Positions 42,695 through 51,640 of a DNA stretch of 64,000 bases are shown in pieces; position 1 is the stretch's first letter; the number at the start of each line of letters is the position of its first letter. Below the pieces are notes generated by a model. That model saw nothing but the letters and a program-made list of their open reading frames with translations, searched no databases and was not told the origin of the DNA. Location: the NCBI GenBank assembly GCA_035499555.1, contig DATJYO010000055.1:186001-250000 (forward strand), read 5' to 3'. The translations under genes were made by a program, and so were the position numbers. This stretch comes from Bog-159 sp035499555 (GTDB lineage Bacteria > Acidobacteriota > Terriglobia > Bryobacterales > Bryobacteraceae).

Positions 42695-43456
42695 ATGGAT
42701 CTCGACGGACGTGTGGCGGTGGTCATCGGCGGGACATCCGGAATCGGACGCCGCCTGGCGGCCGGCTTCGCCGAAGCCGGCGCGCACGTGGTTCCCACGG
42801 GACGGCGCGAGCCGCTCATCAAGGAGGCCTGCGCGGATATCGAACGCATCGGGCGCAAAACGCTCTGCCATGTCTGCGATGCGGGGTCGCGCCCCTCGAT
42901 CGACCGCTTCCGCGACGCCGTGCTGGCCGAATTCGGCCACGTCGATGTCTTGTTGAATGCAGCCGGCCAGACCTTCCGCCAGCCGACCCAGGATGTCGCC
43001 GAGACGGACTGGAACCGCATCCTGGACGTCAATCTCTCCGGCACCTTGCGCAGTTGCCAGTCATTCTACGCGGCGCTCAAGGCGAACCGGCGGGGCCGGA
43101 TCATCAATATCGCCTCGCTGACTTCCTTCGTCGGCTTTCTGGAGGTAACGGCTTATGCCGCGTCGAAGGCCGCGGTGCTGGCGCTCACGCGTAACCTGGC
43201 CGTCGAGTGGGCCCGCGACGGCATCAATGTGAATGCCATCGCCCCGGGCGTCTTCCGCACGGATCTGAATGCGGCGCTGCTCGACGGCACCGAGCGCGGC
43301 AAGGAGTTGAAGATGCGCACGCCCATGGGCCGTTTCGGCCAACTCGAAGAGCTGGTCGGGGCGGCGGTCCTGCTGGCGTCCGACGCCGCCAGCTTTATTA
43401 CCGGACAGTGCATCGCCGTGGATGGCGGCTTCCTGGCCTCAGGCGTGAATCAATAG
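42695..43456 (+). CDS. Short-chain dehydrogenase/reductase
   Basis: A 253-residue NAD(P)-dependent SDR. The Gly motif is GGTSGIG (12-18), NAAG lies at 88-91, and the catalytic Ser141, Tyr154 and Lys158 (YAASK) are in place; Asn113 in DVNLSG completes the tetrad. PGVFRTD is the usual SDR substrate-loop lead. Arg37 in GRR (35-38) after strand 2 favours NADP or a gluconate 5-dehydrogenase-like enzyme. The closest biochemical analogues are gluconate 5-dehydrogenase or KduD, but the substrate is undetermined. ATG is preceded by GGAG nine bases upstream. Confidence 0.9.
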   Translation: MDLDGRVAVVIGGTSGIGRRLAAGFAEAGAHVVPTGRREPLIKEACADIERIGRKTLCHVCDAGSRPSIDRFRDAVLAEFGHVDVLLNAAGQTFRQPTQDVAETDWNRILDVNLSGTLRSCQSFYAALKANRRGRIINIASLTSFVGFLEVTAYAASKAAVLALTRNLAVEWARDGINVNAIAPGVFRTDLNAALLDGTERGKELKMRTPMGRFGQLEELVGAAVLLASDAASFITGQCIAVDGGFLASGVNQ

Positions 43457-43519
43457 CTCGCCGCCGGGCCTGTCTTGGTATTCACCCCGAAATCGTGTAC
43501 CATTCCATTTTGTCCTGGC

Positions 43520-44347
43520 ATGCCTCTTTACCAAGTGATCGTTCTGGCTATCGTGCAAGGGCTGACGGAGTTTCTGCCCGTCAGCAGTACGGCGCATCTG
43601 TATCTCACCTCCTGGCTGATGGGTTGGCAAGGAGAAAGCCTGGCGTTCGATATCGCGTTGCATATCGGCACGCTGCTGGCCGTGATCATATACTTCTTCC
43701 GCGATTGGGTGCAGATCATCGCGCATGGCTTCGGCATTCGTTTCGGCCGCGACGAGGAACTGGAGCGGAATACCGGCCTGCTGTGGCTGCTGGCCGTCGG
43801 ATCCATCCCGGTGGGTATTGCCGGACTGATTTTCAACAAGCAGGCGGAAGGACCCTGGCGCAACCCCATGGTGATCGGCAGCACACTGGTCCTGCTCGGT
43901 CTGCTGCTGGGAATCGCGGAACGGCTCGGGCGCAAGACGCGCGACATCGCCGGCGTGAACTTCATGGACGCCGCGGTCATCGGCCTGGGACAGGCGCTGG
44001 CGATTGTGCCGGGCGTCTCGCGCAGCGGCATCACCATCACCACCGGATTGTTCCGCAATTTAAATCGGGAAACCGCGGCGCGCTTCTCATTCCTGCTTTC
44101 GACCCCGGTGATCGCGGCGGCCGCCGGCAAAGACGTATACGATCTCATCAAGCATAAGGCCTTTGATCCCAGCATGCAGACCGCGTTCGCGGTGGGCATC
44201 GCGGTCAGCGCCGTCACCGGCATGATCGTGATCGCCTGGTTCCTGCGCTTCCTGCGCCGCCGCAGCCTCTGGTTTTTCGTGTTTTATCGCATTATTTTTG
44301 GCATAATGGTGCTTGCTCTGGCTTTCTTCCGCCGGCCAGCGGGATGA
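43520..44347 (+). CDS. uppP: Undecaprenyl-diphosphate phosphatase (BacA/UppP)
   Basis: A 275-residue polytopic inner-membrane protein. The two conserved motifs are QGLTEFLPVSSTAHL (13-27, catalytic Glu17) and PGVSRSGITIT (about 163-173). It recycles the lipid carrier undecaprenyl pyrophosphate to the monophosphate for cell-wall synthesis. Seven to eight helices are seen. ATG 43520 is used because the first helix starts immediately; the frame is open upstream to 43475. No Shine-Dalgarno. Its TGA overlaps the ftsK ATG (ATGA), so the two are translationally coupled. Confidence 0.95.
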   Translation: MPLYQVIVLAIVQGLTEFLPVSSTAHLYLTSWLMGWQGESLAFDIALHIGTLLAVIIYFFRDWVQIIAHGFGIRFGRDEELERNTGLLWLLAVGSIPVGIAGLIFNKQAEGPWRNPMVIGSTLVLLGLLLGIAERLGRKTRDIAGVNFMDAAVIGLGQALAIVPGVSRSGITITTGLFRNLNRETAARFSFLLSTPVIAAAAGKDVYDLIKHKAFDPSMQTAFAVGIAVSAVTGMIVIAWFLRFLRRRSLWFFVFYRIIFGIMVLALAFFRRPAG

Positions 44348-46698
44348 AGCTTCTATCTCCGACTCCTCAGAAGCGAATCAACGAGTTGGTGGGACTATTG
44401 CTCCTGTCGCTCGGCTTGGTCTTGCTTCTCAGCCTGGCGTCTTATCATGTCCAGGATTCTTCCCTGAATACCGCGTCCGCGGCGCGTCCGCGAAACCTGA
44501 TCGGGTATCCCGGCGCCTGGCTCGCGGATTTACTGCTGCAGGGATTCGGCATCGGCGCCTTCGTGTTCCCCTTGTTTTTGTTCGTTCTGGCCTGGAAATG
44601 GGTTCGTTCGGAAGAAATCGAGGCTGGCGCCATCAAGCTGGGCGGCACTCTGCTGCTGTTGCTGAGCCTGACGGCGGCGGTCTCCTTCGCCTCCCGCTTC
44701 ACCCTCTATAGCGGCGCCATCCCGATCGGCGGACTGCTGGGCCTGTTGCTGGCGCGGCACCTCCTGCATGCGCTGAACCCCACCGGCGCGATCCTGCTGA
44801 CCGTCACCGCGTTGATGGTCTCCGTCTATCTGGTTTCTACGTTCACCATGTCGAAGTTAGCCCGCTGGTTCGCCGGTCCCATGCGATACCTGCAGGCGCT
44901 GGCGGATGCCTGGCATTCGTGGCGCGAGGAGCGCCGGGAGCGCAAACTGGAGAAGGCCCGCGCGCGCGCCGCCCTGAAGGCCGAGAAGCGGCGGCGGTCG
45001 CGACCGGCGGCGCCGGCCGTGGAGCCCGCGCCCGAGGCGCTGTCCGCGTCGCCTTCTGACCTTGCCGAAACCGCCGAAGAAGAGCCCGCGCCGGCCCAGG
45101 ACATTCCCATCTGCCCGCTCGATGAATATGCGCCGCCGGCGCTCGCTCCTGAACCGGCCGCGCCGATTCCCGCCGGTCCCGCGGCGGTGGCGGAAGAGCA
45201 TCGCTTCCCGCAGGCCTATCGCCTGCCTTCCACCGATCTGCTGAACGAAGGCCAGGGCCGCAGCCCTTACGACGAGATGGAACTGAAGGACATCGCCGTT
45301 CGCATCAAGTCGAAGTTCGAGGAGTTCAACGTTCTGGGCAACGTGGTACAGATCAACCCCGGACCCGTGGTGACGACTTTCGAATTCAAACCCGAGGCCG
45401 GCATCAAGTACAGCCGCATCACCACGCTCACCGAAGATCTGTGCCTGGGGCTGCAGGCCGAATCGATCCTCATCGAGCGCATCCCGGGCAAGCCCACCGT
45501 GGGTATCGAAGTGCCCAACACGCGGCGTGAGGTGATCGCGCTACGGCAAATGCTGGAGTCGGAGGAATTCGCGCAGGCGCAGTCGCGGCTGACGATCTCC
45601 ATGGGCAAGGACATCAACGGCCGCATCAGAGTAGCCTCGCTCGAATCCATGCCCCACCTGCTGATCGCCGGCTCAACCGGCTCGGGCAAGAGCGTCATGA
45701 TCAACAGCATGGTCATGTCCATCCTGTACAAGTCCACGCCGGATGAAGTGCGCATGATCATGGTGGACCCCAAGCGCGTGGAGCTGGGCATCTATGAAGG
45801 CATTCCGCATCTGCTGACGCCGGTGATCACCGATCCGCGGAAAGCCACTTACGCGCTCAAGAACGCAGTGCTGGAGATGGATCGGCGCCTGCGCCTGCTG
45901 GCCGAATTCGGGGTACGCAACATCGATCAGTTCAACAAAAAGATCCGCAAGAAACAGGAGGAGCCGCGCAACCTGTTCGAAGAGGACGAGGCTACCGCGG
46001 ACGATCTGCGGCCGCTGCCGTACATCCTGATCCTCATCGATGAACTGGCCGACCTGATGATGCTGGAGGGCCGCAACGTGGAGGAGTCCGTCACGCGGCT
46101 GGCGCAGATGGCGCGCGCGGTGGGCATGCACCTGGTATTGGCCACCCAGCGTCCCAGCGTGGACGTGATCACCGGGCTCATCAAGGCGAATTTCCCGTCG
46201 CGCATCAGTTTCCGCGTCGCCACGCGGGTGGACTCGCGCACGGTGCTGGACGGCATGGGCGCCGAGCACCTGCTGGGCAAAGGAGACATGCTGTTCCTGC
46301 CGCCGGGGTCGTCGCGGCTGATCCGCGTGCACGGCGCGTTCGTGACCGAGACGGAGATCAACCGGGTGGTGGATTTCTGGAAGGCGCAGGCGCGGCCGGA
46401 ATACGACGAGTCGTTCCTGGTGGCGCCACCGTCGGACGAGGATGCCGGCGACCTGGAAGAGGCCGGAGCGGATGCGCAGGACCCGATGTACGAAGACGCG
46501 GTGCGCATCGTGCTGGAAATGGGCAAGGCGTCCACCTCGACCTTGCAGCGCCGGCTGCGCCTGGGCTATGGCCGCGCGGCGCGGATCCTGGACATGATGC
46601 AGCGCGACGGCATCATCGGTCCGCCGGACGGCAGTAAGCCGCGCGAGGTTTTGAAGCGGCCGGACTGGCTGCGCGAAGTGCAAGACTCGCTACGCTGA
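44344..46698 (+). CDS. ftsK: DNA translocase FtsK/SpoIIIE
   Basis: A 784-residue septal DNA pump. Four N-terminal transmembrane helices (about 15-165), a Pro/Ala/Glu-rich linker (about 205-300), then the alpha and beta motor domains with Walker A GSTGSGKS (443-450) and Walker B ILILIDELADLM (about 561-572), and a C-terminal winged-helix gamma domain (YEDAVRIVLEMGKASTSTLQ...) that reads oriented KOPS-like sequences. Length matches a compact FtsK. It moves chromosome ends through the closing septum and activates XerCD at dif. Overlaps uppP by four bases. No downstream gene is coupled. Confidence 0.96.
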   Translation: MKLLSPTPQKRINELVGLLLLSLGLVLLLSLASYHVQDSSLNTASAARPRNLIGYPGAWLADLLLQGFGIGAFVFPLFLFVLAWKWVRSEEIEAGAIKLGGTLLLLLSLTAAVSFASRFTLYSGAIPIGGLLGLLLARHLLHALNPTGAILLTVTALMVSVYLVSTFTMSKLARWFAGPMRYLQALADAWHSWREERRERKLEKARARAALKAEKRRRSRPAAPAVEPAPEALSASPSDLAETAEEEPAPAQDIPICPLDEYAPPALAPEPAAPIPAGPAAVAEEHRFPQAYRLPSTDLLNEGQGRSPYDEMELKDIAVRIKSKFEEFNVLGNVVQINPGPVVTTFEFKPEAGIKYSRITTLTEDLCLGLQAESILIERIPGKPTVGIEVPNTRREVIALRQMLESEEFAQAQSRLTISMGKDINGRIRVASLESMPHLLIAGSTGSGKSVMINSMVMSILYKSTPDEVRMIMVDPKRVELGIYEGIPHLLTPVITDPRKATYALKNAVLEMDRRLRLLAEFGVRNIDQFNKKIRKKQEEPRNLFEEDEATADDLRPLPYILILIDELADLMMLEGRNVEESVTRLAQMARAVGMHLVLATQRPSVDVITGLIKANFPSRISFRVATRVDSRTVLDGMGAEHLLGKGDMLFLPPGSSRLIRVHGAFVTETEINRVVDFWKAQARPEYDESFLVAPPSDEDAGDLEEAGADAQDPMYEDAVRIVLEMGKASTSTLQRRLRLGYGRAARILDMMQRDGIIGPPDGSKPREVLKRPDWLREVQDSLR

Positions 46699-46751
46699 AA
46701 ATCGCGCCGCGTATACGGCCTGCCGTCCGCTGCACGATAATATAGCCAGAT

Positions 46752-47588
46752 ATGACCGTTGACATCGAAGGCGTCACCCTGCACCTGGCGCATCCCGATG
46801 AGTTGCCGGCCCGCTGGGTGGGCCAGGAAGAATTGATGCGCCAATTGCTGGCCGCGTGGCTGGTGGTGAGCGAACAGGATCTGCCCATGAATCCACGGCT
46901 GTTGGGCAAGCCGGGTGTGGGCAAGACCACCCTGGCTTACGCCGCGGCCAAGCGCATGGGCCGGGAAGTCTACATCCTGCAGGCCACCATGGATACGCGC
47001 CCGGAAGATCTGCTGGTGACGCCCGTGATCGAAGGCGAAGGCCGCCTGCGCTACGTAGCGTCCCCGCTGGTGACGGCCATGATCCGGGGCGGCATCGCCA
47101 TCCTGGACGAGGGCAATCGCATGAGCGAGAAAAGCTGGGCGAGCCTGGCGCCGCTGCTGGATAACCGGCGCTACGTGGAATCCATCGTGGCGGGGATCAA
47201 GATCAAGGCGCACGCGCAGTTCCGCCTGGTCACCACCATGAACGACGACGCTTCCACGTTCGAATTGCCCGAGTACATTCACTCGCGCCTGCAGCCGCAG
47301 ATCCTGATCGACTTCCCGGAGCGGGACGAAGAGTATCACATCCTGAAAGAGAACCTGCCTTTCGCCGAGGAGCGCATCCTTACTTACGTGACCGACTTCC
47401 TGCAGCAAGCCCATGCCGCCGACGAGCGGTACACCGTGCGCGACGGGATCAACATCGGCCGCTTCGCCATCAAGCTGAAGAGCCTGGCCACCCAGAGGAC
47501 GCACGAAACCGCGGCGCTGGAAACGGCCATCGTGGAGACGCTGGGAGAAGAAGCGCTGCGCTATGCCCGGGGAAATCGACCTTCCTGA
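46752..47588 (+). CDS. MoxR-family AAA+ ATPase
   Basis: A 278-residue AAA_5/MoxR-type ATPase: Walker A GKPGVGKT (52-59), Walker B IAILDE (115-120), sensor 1 VTTMND with Asn164, and an arginine in SRLQPQ (about 179) as a candidate finger; the lid has a helical pattern. MoxR proteins act as chaperone-like or remodelling ATPases, usually with VWA-domain partners. Here no VWA gene is next to it; instead it overlaps by 26 bases a 611-residue protein. No Shine-Dalgarno; TAATAT ends eight bases before the ATG, pointing to a leaderless transcript. The C terminus (RYARGNRPS) is encoded within the overlap. Confidence 0.92.
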   Translation: MTVDIEGVTLHLAHPDELPARWVGQEELMRQLLAAWLVVSEQDLPMNPRLLGKPGVGKTTLAYAAAKRMGREVYILQATMDTRPEDLLVTPVIEGEGRLRYVASPLVTAMIRGGIAILDEGNRMSEKSWASLAPLLDNRRYVESIVAGIKIKAHAQFRLVTTMNDDASTFELPEYIHSRLQPQILIDFPERDEEYHILKENLPFAEERILTYVTDFLQQAHAADERYTVRDGINIGRFAIKLKSLATQRTHETAALETAIVETLGEEALRYARGNRPS

Positions 47589-49398
47589 CCTGCCGAACGC
47601 CGGCAGTCTGCGGCGCGGCCGTTTCACTTATCTGCCGGTGGTGCCGGGACGCCTGGAGTTCGCCATCGAGGTGCGGCAGGCCATTCTACGCGAGCGGCCG
47701 CAGGTGGTCGCGCTGGAATTGCCGGTCACCTTGCAGCAGCAGTATATGCGCGCGGTGGCGCGCCTGCCGGAGATGTCCGTCATCGTCTATCCGGATGAGA
47801 CCGACGAGGACCGCGCCATCTATGTACCGGTCGAGCCGGCGGACCCGTTCGTGGAAGCCATCCGCACGGCCAACCAGACGGGCGCGGACGTGGTTTTCGC
47901 CGATCCGGACTCCGGAGAGCGCCCGCATCTGAAGGATGCGTATCCGGATCCGTACGCCATCCGCCACATCGGTTTCGACAAATACGTGGAGGCTTACCGC
48001 GTTTATCCGCAGGAGCGCTCTGACGAGATCGCGCGGCATGCCGACGGGATCGCCTGGAAGTTGCAGGGCTGCGATCCGTTGGCGCGGGTGCTGGTGGTGG
48101 TCTCTCTCAATCTGCTCGATCCGGTTCTGGATTCGATGGAGGAGCCGCAGGCGCAGCCCATGTCGCGCTTGCGGCGCGAGGGCGTCCGCGTGTTGAATCC
48201 ACATCCCGAGTGCCTGGCCGAAATCACAGTTGAGTATCCGTACTTACAATATCGCTACGAACAGTTCCGCCACTTACTCACGGACTCTGACCTGATCGAT
48301 CGCCGCCATGCGCAATTAGCCATGTTTCGCGAGGCCGAGAAGAGTTACGAGGCCAACACCGGCGACCATGTGGCGCACTGGCAGCGGCGGCTCCTGGCGC
48401 GCTATACCCGTAATCTGGCCCTGGCAGACAGCGCGTTGATGGCCGGCGTCTTCGATCTCACGGTGGCCGCGCGCAGCATCGTGGACGATAACTACGGTTG
48501 GGAAGTTTGGGAGACGGCGGGCCGCTACCCGCCGCAGAAGACCGCCAGCGACCTGGAGACCGTCCGCATTTCGGGCGAAGAAGTGTGGCTCGACACCAAG
48601 CGCATACGCCTGCGGCGCAGGCTGCCTAGCCTGAAACGCCGCCTGCGCCCGGTCGGCTTGAAGCCGCGCAAGAAGGAAAAGTTTCCCGGCGAATGGGCCA
48701 CCCAATTGAATGGCAACAGCATCTGCTCTTATCCGCCGGAAGACCTGGTGATCGAGGACTACGGCCGTTTTCTGAAGAAGAAAGGCAAGAGCATCCTGTC
48801 CGAAGAGCGTTCCCGGGTGGAGCCGTTCACCACGTCGTTGCTCGACGGCATCGACCTTCGGGAGACGATACGCAACTGGCATCAACGCAAGATCTACGTC
48901 CGGCAATTTCAGAAGATCGCTGGAGAAGTGGGGTCGGTAATCGTCATCTTCGATGAAGATCGGGATGGCCGCTATCCATACATGACGACATGGCTGGGCG
49001 AGCATCAGAACGAATCCGACATGGCCTTCTACTCCACGTTTCCGTTTGACAACCTGGTGGGCCCGGGCATTGGTCGCGGCGAATACGGCGGTTTCCTGAT
49101 GAGCCTGCCGGCCCGGCGCCTCTACGATGTCTGGCAGGATCCGGACTACGAGTACGCCGAGTCCAAACCGGAGCGCTTGCTGCTGGCCGGCCTGGATTAC
49201 TCGCTGGAGCGCTTCGTCGTGTACGTCGCGGCCAGGCCGCCGCGCAGCATCTTCCGCAGCATCGCCGCGCGCCTGGGCCGGACCATCATCTACATACCGA
49301 TCGGCCAGCTTTCGCCGCTGGCGCTGAAGAGAATCCGCGTGGTGCACGTGCTGGATGGGTACGACAAGCGGGAGATGGCTAAAGATTACGTCTGGTGA
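47563..49398 (+). CDS. Uncharacterised 611-residue MoxR-linked protein with a TraB/ChaN-like N-terminal region
   Basis: No signal peptide and no clear transmembrane helix, so cytoplasmic. Residues about 20-80 (FTYLPVVPGRLEFAIEVRQA, then ERPQVVALELP) recall the first unit of TraB/TIKI/ChaN-superfamily proteins, where GTxHxS is followed by a helix and VxVEL; here the His-containing motif reads PVVPGRLEFA, so the catalytic His is absent. A central helical domain and a strongly basic stretch (about 345-375, RLRRRLPSLKRRLRP) are followed by a C-terminal alpha/beta part ending in KDYVW. It overlaps the MoxR ATPase gene by 26 bases, so the two products are likely made together and may form a complex. 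The family is unknown to me. Confidence 0.75.
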   Translation: MPGEIDLPDLPNAGSLRRGRFTYLPVVPGRLEFAIEVRQAILRERPQVVALELPVTLQQQYMRAVARLPEMSVIVYPDETDEDRAIYVPVEPADPFVEAIRTANQTGADVVFADPDSGERPHLKDAYPDPYAIRHIGFDKYVEAYRVYPQERSDEIARHADGIAWKLQGCDPLARVLVVVSLNLLDPVLDSMEEPQAQPMSRLRREGVRVLNPHPECLAEITVEYPYLQYRYEQFRHLLTDSDLIDRRHAQLAMFREAEKSYEANTGDHVAHWQRRLLARYTRNLALADSALMAGVFDLTVAARSIVDDNYGWEVWETAGRYPPQKTASDLETVRISGEEVWLDTKRIRLRRRLPSLKRRLRPVGLKPRKKEKFPGEWATQLNGNSICSYPPEDLVIEDYGRFLKKKGKSILSEERSRVEPFTTSLLDGIDLRETIRNWHQRKIYVRQFQKIAGEVGSVIVIFDEDRDGRYPYMTTWLGEHQNESDMAFYSTFPFDNLVGPGIGRGEYGGFLMSLPARRLYDVWQDPDYEYAESKPERLLLAGLDYSLERFVVYVAARPPRSIFRSIAARLGRTIIYIPIGQLSPLALKRIRVVHVLDGYDKREMAKDYVW

Positions 49399-49447
49399 GC
49401 AATCTCCAGCGGCTGCCATGCGATACACTCCGTTGCAGGAGGTCCTC

Positions 49448-50656
49448 GTGCAATCGGATTCCACGCGGCCGCAGCGCCGTGATTTCGTGAAAACGGCAGC
49501 GGCCGGCGTGTTGCTGCTTCGCCCGGAAACGGTCTTCGGGTCGCAAGCCAACTCGGCGGTGGAGGTTGGCCTCATCGGCTGCGGCAATCGCGGCAATTGG
49601 ATCGCTGACTTCTTTCCGGAGTTCACCGGCGCGCGCATCGTGGCGCTGGCCGATGTGATTCGCGAGCGGCTGGACTCCACGCAATCCAGGCTCAAGGTCG
49701 ATGCTTCCCGCGTCTACTACGGGCCGGACGCCTATCGTCAACTCGTCGAATCCAAGCTCGACGCGGTGGCCATCGAGACGCCGCCGTATTATCATCCCGA
49801 ACATGCGCGCGCCGCCATCGAAGCGGGCAAGCACGTTTACCTGGCCAAGCCCGTGGCGGTGGATGTGCCCGGCTGCCGCAGCATTCTGGAAACCGGCAAG
49901 CTCGCGCGCGGCAAGCGCAGCTTCCTGGTCGATTTTCAGACGCGCTCCCAGCCGGTGTTCCAGCAGGCTGCCGCGCGGGTACATCGCGGCGATATCGGCG
50001 CGCCAGTCTTCGCGCAGGTCTTCTACTATGCCGGCCGGCCCACGCAAAACAAAGCCAAACCGGGCATGGACCCCGGCTTAGCGCGCATGCTGAACTTCTA
50101 CATGGATCGCGTGTTGGGCGGCGACATCATCGTGGAACAGAACATCCACGTGATCGATGTAGCCAATTGGCTGTTGGACGGTCACCCCGTAGCGGCGCAC
50201 GGCGCGGGCGGACGCACCGATTGGTCCGGCACGCCCTTCGACATGGGCGACGCCTACGATCATTTCCTGGTCACTTACCAATATCCGAACAACGTGCAGG
50301 TGGATTTCAGCTCCAACCAATTGACCAGCAGCTTCAGCGACCTGTGTATTCGCTGCTTCGGCATCAAAGGCTGCGCCGATACGCATTATGGCGGACTGGT
50401 TCGCATCACCGGCGCGAACGCCTGGATAGGCGCCGAAAAGGACGACACCTTCCGCCAGGGCGCCATCAATAACGTCAAGGCATTTATAGAAAGTATTCAC
50501 TCCGGAAAGCTGGTAAACAACGCGGAAACGGCGGTGGAAAGCAACCTCACCGCCATCCTGGGCCGGAACGCGGCTTACACCAACGGCACCGTTACCTGGG
50601 ACGAGCTGATGAAGTCCGAGGAGAAGTTCGAGGCCAATCTGACGTTGCGCTGGTGA
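49448..50656 (+). CDS. Gfo/Idh/MocA-family oxidoreductase, Tat-exported
   Basis: About 402 residues. GTG 49448 has a perfect AGGAGG five bases upstream (49437-49442), and gives a twin-arginine signal QRRDFVKTAAAGVLLL. The NAD(P) fold begins at VGLIGCGNRG, and the EKP-like motif reads LAKPVAVD (Lys as catalytic candidate). IIVEQNIHVIDVANWLLDGHP contains the usual His and Asp/Asn pocket. These enzymes oxidise or dehydrate sugars and related polyols in the periplasm. The upstream ATG 49418 is in frame but has no ribosome site. It is transcribed alone and ends one base before the convergent ankyrin gene. Confidence 0.9.
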   Translation: MQSDSTRPQRRDFVKTAAAGVLLLRPETVFGSQANSAVEVGLIGCGNRGNWIADFFPEFTGARIVALADVIRERLDSTQSRLKVDASRVYYGPDAYRQLVESKLDAVAIETPPYYHPEHARAAIEAGKHVYLAKPVAVDVPGCRSILETGKLARGKRSFLVDFQTRSQPVFQQAAARVHRGDIGAPVFAQVFYYAGRPTQNKAKPGMDPGLARMLNFYMDRVLGGDIIVEQNIHVIDVANWLLDGHPVAAHGAGGRTDWSGTPFDMGDAYDHFLVTYQYPNNVQVDFSSNQLTSSFSDLCIRCFGIKGCADTHYGGLVRITGANAWIGAEKDDTFRQGAINNVKAFIESIHSGKLVNNAETAVESNLTAILGRNAAYTNGTVTWDELMKSEEKFEANLTLRW

Positions 50657-51640
50657 TTACGCCACACCCGGCTGCTGGCGCGCGAGGTAGTCTCGAATTC
50701 CGTCCCTGCCCGCGTACGCCGCCCAATCCAACGCGGTCCCGTTGTACATCTTGTCGCGCAGGTCCAGGCGCGCGCCGCGCTCCACCAGCAATCGCACCAC
50801 CTCGCCATGGCCGGCCAGGGCCGCCTGGTGCAGGGGTGTCGAGTGCCCGTGAAAGCCTGGCGGGTTGTATCGGCTCGGATCCTCACCGGCATCCAGCAAC
50901 AGCCGCACGATCTCCGCGTAGCCATGCTGTGCGGCCAGCGCAAGCGCCCGATGCCGCGTCTCGCCATCGGCCTGGGGAAGCCAGTGGGCCAGCTCCGCCA
51001 GGCGCCCCAACCCGGCCGCCGCGGCTAGATTGTCCGCATGCGCGCCGCGACGGGCCAGAGCTTCCGCGGCGTCCCGATGCCCGAAGGCCAGAGCGGTGAT
51101 GAGGGCGCCCTCGACCTTCGCACCGGAATCCAACAGCACTTCGACCACGGGCACCTGCACTCCGGCTTCCGCCGGCGGCGTACTGGAGACCAACATCTCC
51201 AGCGTCGTGCACCGGCCGCCATACATATCCGCGAGCGCGTTCACATCCGCTCCGCGCTCGATCAACATCTTTGCCACGGCGGCCGCGTTCGATGGGCTCT
51301 TCTGCCGATACTGCTCCACCCCGTTGGCTGCCACGTAATGCAGAAGAGTGGCATGGTGGCCGCGGAGCGACCGCGCGGCCGGCAGTGCGGGGTCCTCGCG
51401 GAGTAAGCGGTCGAGTGCGCCCGCATCGCCGTGGATCACGGCTTCCACCGCCGACTCGAAGCGGAAAACCGGGGAGCCGGGTTGCCGGACTGCATCGACG
51501 TAGCCGGCCAGCGCTTCCCAATTCGCAAAAGCGTACCTCCCGGCGGCAGCGAGCGCGCCGGCTTCCGCGGCCTCTTTTTCGTAATCCGCCAGCGGCGCGT
51601 CGAACGGCAACGCCTCAAACCGGTTCTGGGTTTGGCTCAT
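50657..51640 (-). CDS. Ankyrin repeat protein
   Basis: A 327-residue cytoplasmic protein with six or more ankyrin repeats from about residue 90 onward: HATLLHYVAANG, AKMLIERGADVNALAD, VVEVLLDSGAKVEGALI, RALALAAQHGYAEIVRLLLD and STPLHQAALAGHGEVVRLLV. The N-terminal 85 residues are helical. Ankyrin proteins mediate protein-protein contacts. Its start overlaps the end of the response-regulator gene by 26 bases, so it is the third gene of a sensor kinase - regulator - ankyrin operon. No signal peptide. Confidence 0.88.
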   Translation of the reverse strand: MSQTQNRFEALPFDAPLADYEKEAAEAGALAAAGRYAFANWEALAGYVDAVRQPGSPVFRFESAVEAVIHGDAGALDRLLREDPALPAARSLRGHHATLLHYVAANGVEQYRQKSPSNAAAVAKMLIERGADVNALADMYGGRCTTLEMLVSSTPPAEAGVQVPVVEVLLDSGAKVEGALITALAFGHRDAAEALARRGAHADNLAAAAGLGRLAELAHWLPQADGETRHRALALAAQHGYAEIVRLLLDAGEDPSRYNPPGFHGHSTPLHQAALAGHGEVVRLLVERGARLDLRDKMYNGTALDWAAYAGRDGIRDYLARQQPGVA

